This document shows, in pieces, positions 6,450 through 11,170 of a stretch of 11,170 nucleotides of DNA; the first letter of the stretch is position 1; the number at the start of each line of letters is the position of its first letter. Origin of the DNA: UBA1543 sp964596375 (GTDB taxonomy: Bacteria; Pseudomonadota; Zetaproteobacteria; Mariprofundales; Mariprofundaceae). The DNA lies in assembly GCA_964596375.1 (NCBI GenBank), contig CAZQTO010000077.1, forward strand, positions 1 to 11,170. Direction: 5' to 3'. A program made the translations under genes and the position numbers. The notes under the pieces were generated by a model. The model was given only the letters and a program-made list of their open reading frames with translations, was not told the DNA's origin and did no database searches.

Positions 6450-7418
6450 TCAGCCGAGCAACTTCACCACCTGTAGCGCCACGCGCTTGCTGTAGTCGTT
6501 GATCTTCCAGTGCGTCGGCATCCAGCCGACAAGGAAACGATAGAAGTCGGCCTGCGCCACAGGCATCAGCGCCCGCCATTCGCGCTCTAGTGCCGCTGTG
6601 TCCGCATCTCTTCCCCGCTCCGCCAGCGCCTGCTTCAGGGTCGCAAAGTAATCATCCAGCAGCATCGCCTCGTAACGCTCCTGGTCGCGATCACTCAGGC
6701 ATGAGCCCAGGAAATAGGCCACATCCTTCATGCCGCATCCGCCGCCGACATACTGGAAATCGACCGCCGCAACACCTTTCCCGTCACCCGAGAAACAGAA
6801 ATTGGCCAGCTTGGCATCGCCATGCACCAGAGTTTGAAAGCGGGCCGTGGAGAGCATGGAGTCGATCACGGGAGCCGCATCACGCAGGCCATCGTCCGCC
6901 ATGACTGCCAGTTCGTCGGGGCGCGTGGCCAGATGCCAGTAGGTACCGACCGGCCACAGGCCGTCTGGCTTCTGCCCCATGAATTCGGCATGGAAGTGGG
7001 CCAGCCAGGCTAAGCATGCCCGCACGCCGTCCAGATCAAGGCTTTGGCGACGGACCGGATAGCCTGCTGCATCGAGATCTTCGAGCACGATCAGATGATC
7101 CTCTCCGAGCGTGTCCGAGGCATAGCAGTGCGGCACACGGCAGCGCTCGTCGCAGCGCCCGGCCAGATCGTGATACCAGGCCATCTCCACTTCATAAGAG
7201 CGCACCTTGCGCCGGTGCGACAGATCGTTGTGCCAGCCGCGCGGATGATTCACTTCGGACGGGAAGATCACATGCTTGAGCACGGCACTCGGCACTTCGC
7301 CCCCATGCACACGATAGCGGACAATCTCGCCATAGCCGCTCCACAGCGACTGGATCACCTCGCCCCGTTCGACCGAATTCGCACCGGTTGCCTTGAGCAG
7401 CAGTTCATCCATCGACAT
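6450..7418 (-). CDS. Phosphotransferase of the aminoglycoside/choline kinase fold (ecdysteroid-kinase-like)
   Basis: Small-molecule kinase-like protein of 322 residues. VLKHV (46-50) supplies the likely ATP-binding Lys48. VLEDLDAAG (111-119) is the hinge. LVHGDAKLANFCF (197-209) is the Brenner motif, with catalytic D201 and metal-binding N206. AAVDFQYVG (217-225) carries the second metal ligand D220. These residues are all present, so it is probably active, but the substrate is unknown. It resembles the DUF1679/EcKinase-like proteins of marine bacteria. It is 32 nt downstream of purT on the same strand and probably co-transcribed, although a role in purine metabolism is not implied. No good Shine-Dalgarno precedes the ATG at 7418 or the one two codons later, so the start is uncertain. 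Confidence 0.85.
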   Translation of the reverse strand: MSMDELLLKATGANSVERGEVIQSLWSGYGEIVRYRVHGGEVPSAVLKHVIFPSEVNHPRGWHNDLSHRRKVRSYEVEMAWYHDLAGRCDERCRVPHCYASDTLGEDHLIVLEDLDAAGYPVRRQSLDLDGVRACLAWLAHFHAEFMGQKPDGLWPVGTYWHLATRPDELAVMADDGLRDAAPVIDSMLSTARFQTLVHGDAKLANFCFSGDGKGVAAVDFQYVGGGCGMKDVAYFLGSCLSDRDQERYEAMLLDDYFATLKQALAERGRDADTAALEREWRALMPVAQADFYRFLVGWMPTHWKINDYSKRVALQVVKLLG

Positions 7419-7450
7419 ATGCTGTGCGTGATTGCTTACTGCGCTGATGT

Positions 7451-8638
7451 TTACAGGGAGACCTTGATGCTCTTGCAGGCAGCCACGGCCTTCTCGCGCG
7501 CCTCTTCAAGGCTTGCCCCGCGCGCCAGGGCCACGGCCATGCGGCGCTTGCCGTGCACTTCAGGTTTGCCGAACAGGCGAATCTGCGTATCGGGTTCTGC
7601 CAGCGCGTCCCCAAGACCGCCGAAGCTGACCTGTGTGGAATCACCCTCAACCACAAGCGGGCAGGATGCTGCCGGGCCGTGCTGCTGAATATTGGGGACG
7701 GGCAGGCCAAGGATGGCACGCGCATGCAGGGCGAATTCGGAGAGGTCCTGAGAGATGAGCGTGACCAGACCGGTGTCATGCGGGCGCGGCGAGACCTCGC
7801 TGAAGATGGCTGCATCGCCCTTGATGAACAGCTCTACCCCGAACAGTCCGTAACCACCCAGGGCATCGGTCACCTTGCCGGCAATATGCTGCGCCGCTTT
7901 CAGGGCCGCATCAGACATGGCCTGCGGCTGCCACGATTCGCGGTAGTCGCCATCCACCTGGATGTGTCCAATCGGCTGGCAGAAGGATGTGCCACCCGCA
8001 TGGCGCACGGTGAGCATGGTGATTTCATAATCGAAATCGACAAAGCCTTCGACAATGACCTTGCCCTTACCTGCTCGCCCGCCCTTCTGGGCATAGTCCC
8101 AGGCCTTCTGAATATCAGAGGTTTCACGAATAACTGATTGTCCCTTGCCCGATGAGCTCATGATCGGTTTCACCACGCAGGGCATGCCGATGGTCTCAAC
8201 CGCAGCCTCGAAATCCTGCTGTGTTGCCGCAAACTGGAATGGAGAGGTTGCCAGCCCCAGTGTTTCGGCGGCGAGCCTTCGGATGCCCTCGCGGTTCATG
8301 GTCAGCTGCGTGGCGCGCGCGGTCGGGATCACGTTGAAACCTTCTCCCTCCAGTTCGGCCAGCGTATCGGTGGCAATGGCCTCGACTTCGGGCACGATCA
8401 GGTCCGGCTTCTCCGCCTCGATCAGGCTGCGCAGGGCTGCACCATCCAGCATCGAAAGCACATGCGAGCGATGCGCTACCTGCATGGCCGGTGCGTTGGC
8501 ATAGCTGTCCACCGCGATCACCTCGACACCCAGCCGCTGCAACTCAATGGCGACCTCTTTGCCAAGCTCCCCCGAGCCGAGCAACATCACACGCCTTGCC
8601 GATGGGGATAGTGGTGTACCGATCTTTACCTGCGTCAT
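7451..8638 (-). CDS. purT: Formate-dependent phosphoribosylglycinamide formyltransferase 2
   Basis: PurT catalyses GAR + formate + ATP to formyl-GAR, the folate-independent version of step three of purine synthesis. It is an ATP-grasp enzyme of 395 residues from this start (E. coli 392). Conserved blocks are RVMLLGSGELGKEVAIE (16-32), DSYANAPAMQVAHRSHV (44-60), LTMNREGIRRLAAE (112-125), VKPIMSSSGKGQS (156-168), GDYRESWQPQ (230-239), GGYGLFGVELF (261-271) and FSEVSPRPHDTGLVTLISQ (279-297). The start at 8638 is chosen because AGAGG lies 5 nt upstream and the length matches the family; a longer frame to 8692 has no such site. It heads a likely operon with the phosphotransferase. No PurR-type palindrome was recognised upstream. 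Its formate could come from PflB during anaerobic growth. Confidence 0.97.
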   Translation of the reverse strand: MTQVKIGTPLSPSARRVMLLGSGELGKEVAIELQRLGVEVIAVDSYANAPAMQVAHRSHVLSMLDGAALRSLIEAEKPDLIVPEVEAIATDTLAELEGEGFNVIPTARATQLTMNREGIRRLAAETLGLATSPFQFAATQQDFEAAVETIGMPCVVKPIMSSSGKGQSVIRETSDIQKAWDYAQKGGRAGKGKVIVEGFVDFDYEITMLTVRHAGGTSFCQPIGHIQVDGDYRESWQPQAMSDAALKAAQHIAGKVTDALGGYGLFGVELFIKGDAAIFSEVSPRPHDTGLVTLISQDLSEFALHARAILGLPVPNIQQHGPAASCPLVVEGDSTQVSFGGLGDALAEPDTQIRLFGKPEVHGKRRMAVALARGASLEEAREKAVAACKSIKVSL

Positions 8639-8950
8639 TTGAACCTCTGATGATTTTATAGGTGTTGATTTAACCTTCTGATGCGGCCGCATTATACCTC
8701 ATAAACTTCAGCAAATCACCGCAATCCACAGGAATGGCTTCCTCGCAGGGGGGAGGAGAGGTGGGGACCAAGACCTGCACGAGGAACTGGTTTCACGACG
8801 CACGAACTCACCGACTTCATGCCTAACCAGGCCTGACAGGTTGGCGTTGCGTGACGTGCCTGTGTAATTGTTCGATTTGACATCTTATTCTTAGTTGTCT
8901 ATGAATCTGTAAGATGCAATCCAAATGTTTGGTTCAAGGGGGGGGCTGTC
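8639..8950. other. Divergent intergenic region between purT and the lipoprotein gene
   Basis: No gene is recognised. The region contains G-rich and A/T-rich patches, a CAGGCCTG palindrome around 8828, and the eight-G tract at 8938-8945. I could not assign a convincing -35/-10 pair in either direction. Confidence 0.5.
8938..8945 (+). promoter_or_regulatory. Eight-G tract forming the lipoprotein ribosome binding site
   Basis: The run of eight G follows AA and ends 5 nt before the ATG at 8951, so the Shine-Dalgarno itself is a homopolymer. Such tracts can gain or lose a base by strand slippage, which would change the spacing to the start codon and hence expression. The tract is seen directly; its variability is inferred. 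Confidence 0.5.
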
Positions 8951-9574
8951 ATGAAGATTGAATTTGCAGTAATAACTTCTATTGCCTTGGGTGTGCTTAT
9001 CGCCGGCTGTCAACAAGGCCAGCAGGCCAAGGCACCAGCCACCGAAAGAGATCCGATGAATGTGCAAATACAGTTTGCCTGGGGTATTTCGATGCATCCG
9101 GGCAACCCGATGGGCGGATCGGTAACGGATGATTTCGTGATCAAGGCGCAAGCGCGAGAGCCTGGAATACAGAAGGTCAAGGTCGGAGATTACTTCAAAT
9201 CGGCATTAAATATCGGAACTCCAGCAAAGTTTGGTAAATATGGCGGAATGTCCGGTCTTAAGTTTACGGTTACATCTCCACCGGAATACACAACCTATTA
9301 CCCGGCATCCGGTGTCACGCATGTCACCTGGTATTGGGTAAAGTCCGAGCCGATATCAATCATTTGCAACAACGAGAATAAATTAATGTTCACCGTGGAT
9401 GGAGATGGGGTAGATGACATTGAAATCAGGGTGAAAACTGCGGGCATGAAGAGTCATTGGAGAATCTGGCAGAATGGGCAGCCAGCACCGATCTTTCCTG
9501 ATCATAATTCGAACGCCAAACAGATTCTCCGCTACTCATGTCTGATGTCGGATTCCTCGGTCATGGTTGACTGA
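8951..9574 (+). CDS. Lipoprotein of unknown function
   Basis: I do not recognise the family. The 207-residue protein begins with a lipoprotein signal peptide: one Lys, a hydrophobic stretch, then the lipobox I-A-G-C with C20 as the lipidated residue. Gln at +2 suggests the outer membrane. A short Q/A/P-rich linker (21-35) follows. The mature part looks soluble, rich in beta-type sequence with several Tyr/Trp (TYYPASGVTHVTWYWV, 115-130), and has two cysteines (C139, C197) that could form a disulfide. The segment VDGDGVDDIEIRV (149-161) resembles an acidic calcium-binding loop, but this is only suggestive. It stands alone on its strand. The Shine-Dalgarno is an eight-G tract. Confidence 0.8.
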   Translation: MKIEFAVITSIALGVLIAGCQQGQQAKAPATERDPMNVQIQFAWGISMHPGNPMGGSVTDDFVIKAQAREPGIQKVKVGDYFKSALNIGTPAKFGKYGGMSGLKFTVTSPPEYTTYYPASGVTHVTWYWVKSEPISIICNNENKLMFTVDGDGVDDIEIRVKTAGMKSHWRIWQNGQPAPIFPDHNSNAKQILRYSCLMSDSSVMVD

Positions 9575-9586
9575 TTCGGAGTAGCC

Positions 9587-9622
9587 CGGGCAGAACCGCT
9601 GCCTGAAAAGGGGATTGCCCCT
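9587..9622. terminator. Two adjacent small hairpins after the lipoprotein gene
   Basis: The first hairpin pairs GGCAG (9589-9593) with CTGCC (9599-9603), extendable by one wobble and one C-G pair. The second pairs AGGGG (9609-9613) with CCCCT (9618-9622), loop ATTG. On the plus strand no T-run follows. On the minus strand the second hairpin is followed by TTTTC, so it could terminate leftward transcripts from the gene ending at 9820. This is a weak terminator call. Confidence 0.35.
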
Positions 9623-9688
9623 ATTCGCGACGAACTGCTTTACGCCATGCACGGCGTTGCCGCAGGTGTTAGGGGTGCACCGATCTAA
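9623..9688 (+). pseudogene. Possible remnant of a group II truncated hemoglobin C-terminus
   Basis: This short open frame (last 22 codons including TAA) reads I-R-D-E-L-L-Y-A-M-H-G-V-A, against L-R-E-E-L-M-H-A-L-Y-G-V-A at the end of the intact globin (1795-1833). By hand count, 7 of 13 residues are identical, the rest are conservative, and 29 of 39 bases match, with many differences at synonymous positions. Similarity stops after that, and no start, heme-pocket motif or upstream globin sequence is present. It could be the tail of a decayed second globin gene. A chance match over 13 codons cannot be excluded. Confidence 0.4.
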
Positions 9689-9819
9689 ACTGCTGCCATG
9701 TGGATGTCCTCCGCAAAAGATTGGTACAGGACTTTATCGCCTTCGATTCAGGAATCCACACGCATGATGTACTCTAGATTGGTCACATTGCAGCACTGAC
9801 TTCCTTTTCAAATACAAAA

Positions 9820-10374
9820 CTACGATTCGTTGCCTTTTGCACGACGCAACTGCTGCCTTCTTTTCTGCATACTCGTATATGATGCCCACTCCTCCCCAGC
9901 CCTTTCGCGGAATCCGGCTTGTCTGCGAAGGCCTACCGCCAATCGCCATGCGGTTGAGCCAAGATCAGCATACTGCCGTTGCCGCTCTTCAAAACCCTCC
10001 TTGAATTCTGGAGCGGAAGAAATACCAAAGGCGGATGCAATGTGTTGATTTGCAATTTCAAGTTTGAATGGGATGTCCAAGATTTCGTACATACTGTCAA
10101 CGGGAAGAACCTTCCAATCAACACCCTCCAGTTGCATCGGGTCAAACTTCGGATCTGGCAGCTGAGGTTTGCGAAGGCCATCTTCATCTACCTTCCCATC
10201 ATCTTTAACGACTCCCGCGCAACGCGCTGCAAACAGTTCAAGCTCGCTTGAAATTTGAACAGTCAAGTACTCGGTCTCCTTATCTTCCCTCCTGAGTTCG
10301 GCCCAACGCTCCTTGAATGCACTGAGATAAGCACCGAACGCAACGCCGATAAGTCCAAAAATAGCAGATTCCAC
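9820..10374 (-). CDS. Small membrane-anchored protein of unknown function
   Basis: The family is not recognised. The protein has 184 residues from a GTG start, supported by GGGAGGGG ending 4 nt before it (core GGAGG about 6 nt away); the first ATG-type alternative lies far inside. Residues 3-20 (SAIFGLIGVAFGAYLSAF) form one hydrophobic segment, followed at once by a charged, probably helical region (KERWAELRREDKETEYL, 21-37). This suggests an N-terminal membrane anchor with a cytoplasmic helical domain. The C-terminus is very basic and Arg/Gln-rich (about 150-184). It stands alone, with long gaps on both sides, and may be an accessory gene. Confidence 0.75.
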   Translation of the reverse strand: MESAIFGLIGVAFGAYLSAFKERWAELRREDKETEYLTVQISSELELFAARCAGVVKDDGKVDEDGLRKPQLPDPKFDPMQLEGVDWKVLPVDSMYEILDIPFKLEIANQHIASAFGISSAPEFKEGFEERQRQYADLGSTAWRLAVGLRRQAGFRERAGEEWASYTSMQKRRQQLRRAKGNES

Positions 10375-10378
10375 TAAG

Positions 10379-10386
10379 CCCCTCCC
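10379..10386 (-). promoter_or_regulatory. Ribosome binding site that selects the GTG start at 10374
   Basis: GGGAGGGG on the minus strand lies just upstream of GTG at 10374-10372, with the GGAGG core about 6 nt from the codon. No nearby ATG is as well placed, so GTG is the likely start. Confidence 0.7.
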
Positions 10387-10476
10387 AATGATTCAATGGG
10401 TCAGATGAAAAAAAACAGACTCCCAATCCGATAGTAAGATTAATCTACAAATGAGGATTACTCAAACATTCAAGAC

Positions 10477-10506
10477 AAAAAAAGCCCCCTGCCGGTCTGA
10501 GGCCGG
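10477..10506 (-). terminator. Terminator-like hairpin with T7 tail, about 100 nt upstream of the 10374 gene
   Basis: Read on the minus strand, a G+C-rich stem ends in GGGGGC followed by seven T (complement of 10483-10477). One fold pairs complements of 10499-10503 and 10484-10488 (5 bp, one wobble). A competing fold uses CCGG at 10492-10495 and 10503-10506. No minus-strand gene lies to its right within the window. It may stop antisense transcription from the ankyrin gene or act as a leader attenuator for the gene at 10374. Confidence 0.4.
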
Positions 10507-10558
10507 GATGGTGACGTTAAAATTTAAAGCGGTTAAAGTGTTGTTTGCGAGGTAAGTC

Positions 10559-10957
10559 ATGACAGATCAGAACGTTTGGTTCAAAGCAGCAGAAAGTGGT
10601 GATGAAGAAGCGCTGAGGCAGCTCTTGAATCAGGGCCTTGATGTCAACGCAAGGGATGAGGCACAAAACACCGCCCTGCATCTGGCCACCAAACACGGGC
10701 ACAAAAATATCATGCGTCTGCTTATTGAGCATGGTGCCGATGTGAATGCACAGAATGATGATGCTTCCACACCACTGCATCTGACAGAAAGGAACATGGA
10801 AACCATTCGCATGCTTTTAGAGGCGGGAGCCGACCCCAACATGACGGATAAAGACTGGAATTTCCCCTACTATTTTGCATTTTACGGCTCGATGACCCGC
10901 GAACTCACAGAGCTTTATATCAAGCACGGCGCTAACCTGATGTTGTATCCGGAATGA
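10559..10957 (+). CDS. Small ankyrin-repeat protein
   Basis: Protein of 132 residues with no signal peptide or membrane segment, so probably cytoplasmic. It consists almost wholly of ankyrin repeats, which bind other proteins: about 5-34 (first, with LLNQGLDVNARD), 35-67 (NTALHLATKHGHKNIMRLLIEHGADVN, the best match), 68-97 (TPLHLTERNMETIRMLLEAGADPN, slightly short), and a degenerate last unit from 98 with IKHGANL. The partner is unknown. GAGG lies 6 nt before the ATG at 10559. The last codons overlap an ATG at 10954 (ATGA) that is in frame with the lipocalin, so the two genes may be translationally coupled. Confidence 0.9.
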   Translation: MTDQNVWFKAAESGDEEALRQLLNQGLDVNARDEAQNTALHLATKHGHKNIMRLLIEHGADVNAQNDDASTPLHLTERNMETIRMLLEAGADPNMTDKDWNFPYYFAFYGSMTRELTELYIKHGANLMLYPE

Positions 10958-10983
10958 GAGGCATCATCTTCCGGAATCGCGGC

Positions 10984-10989
10984 TATAAT
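10984..10989 (+). promoter_or_regulatory. Candidate -10 box immediately before the lipocalin ATG
   Basis: A perfect TATAAT ends 6 nt before the ATG at 10996, so transcription from it would begin at or next to the start codon and give a leaderless mRNA. No Shine-Dalgarno precedes that ATG, which is consistent with this. No good -35 is visible 16-18 nt upstream, and the box may be chance. Confidence 0.35.
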
Positions 10990-10995
10990 AAATCC

Positions 10996-11170
10996 ATGCG
11001 CACACTCACAGCACTGCTTCTGACCATCTTTATTTCAAGCTGTACGGGGATTCCCGACAGGGTCACGCCGGTCAGCGACTTCGACATCGGGCGCTATCTC
11101 GGCAAGTGGTATGAGATCGCACGCCTCGATCACTCCTTTGAACGCGGGCTGGAACAGGTCACTGCCGGGT
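10996..11170 (+). CDS. blc: Outer-membrane lipoprotein lipocalin (Blc family), 5' part, cut by window edge
   Basis: Bacterial lipocalin, a lipid-binding lipoprotein of the outer membrane linked in E. coli to stress and membrane maintenance. Fifty-eight codons are visible. A short lipoprotein signal peptide ends at the lipobox I-S-S-C (C16). The mature start matches E. coli Blc: F-D-I-G-R-Y-L-G-K-W-Y-E-I-A-R (29-43), the lipocalin G-x-W motif, then D-H-S-F-E-R-G-L-E-Q-V-T-A (45-57). The C-terminal barrel is outside the window. Two in-frame starts are possible: ATG 10996, giving a normal short signal peptide but no Shine-Dalgarno, or ATG 10954, overlapping the ankyrin stop and adding 14 codons to the signal's N-region. 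I chose 10996. Confidence 0.93.
   Translation, partial: MRTLTALLLTIFISSCTGIPDRVTPVSDFDIGRYLGKWYEIARLDHSFERGLEQVTAG

Noticed and set aside
7044..7688. 214-codon plus-strand open frame
   Set aside because: Antisense shadow spanning the phosphotransferase start and the purT end, both of which are certain genes; the sequence is low-complexity and has no family motif.
7553..8137. 194-codon plus-strand open frame
   Set aside because: Antisense to purT, whose conserved ATP-grasp blocks occupy this region.
8639..8692. 18-codon upstream extension of purT
   Set aside because: The extension is outside the conserved family length and lacks a ribosome site, whereas ATG 8638 has AGAGG at 5 nt.

Overview
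This is a window of chromosomal DNA from a proteobacterium, moderately GC-rich, with short intergenic gaps, clear Shine-Dalgarno sites and two lipoprotein signal peptides. PurT, a PflB close to the enterobacterial enzyme, a Blc-type lipocalin and a NosP-like FIST/hybrid-kinase pair fit a Gammaproteobacterium or a related proteobacterial class such as the Zetaproteobacteria. The sequence alone does not settle the genus. No rRNA, tRNA, insertion sequence, integrase or CRISPR array was seen.

Layout. (1) Positions 1-985, minus strand: the N-terminal 328 codons of pyruvate formate-lyase (pflB), cut by the window edge. (2) 986-1464: a long divergent intergenic region. Its right-hand part (1307-1445) is a nearly gapless run of five different inverted repeats, placed just before a group II truncated hemoglobin gene (1465-1860, plus). 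(3) 1973-5115, minus: a two-gene operon. A FIST-domain protein comes first, followed by a PAS-PAS-HisKA-HATPase-REC hybrid histidine kinase that starts at TTG 2 nt after the FIST stop. The pair resembles the NosP (heme/nitric oxide sensor)-NahK type. (4) 5527-6435, plus: a two-cupin protein of the gentisate dioxygenase-like family. (5) 8638-6450, minus: purT (formate-dependent GAR transformylase) followed by an APH/choline-kinase-fold phosphotransferase. (6) 8951-9574, plus: an unrecognised lipoprotein with an eight-G tract at its ribosome binding site. It is followed by small hairpins and what looks like the decayed C-terminal end of a second globin. (7) 10374-9820, minus: an unrecognised small membrane-anchored protein. 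(8) 10559-10957, plus: a small ankyrin-repeat protein. It is followed at once by the start of a Blc-type outer-membrane lipocalin that runs off the window.

How the genes may work together. The FIST/kinase pair and the truncated hemoglobin lie convergently, 112 nt apart, and all could handle nitric oxide or oxygen: a candidate sensor, its kinase and a heme protein able to scavenge. PflB makes formate under anaerobic conditions and PurT uses formate for purine synthesis, so the window holds both a source and a sink of formate, although the two genes are not in one operon. The rest is a mixed housekeeping and envelope neighbourhood.

The points most worth checking are the hairpin array ahead of the globin, the NosP-like signalling pair with its apparently non-canonical FIST start, the globin remnant, and the ankyrin-lipocalin junction, where a perfect -10 box sits 6 nt before an ATG.
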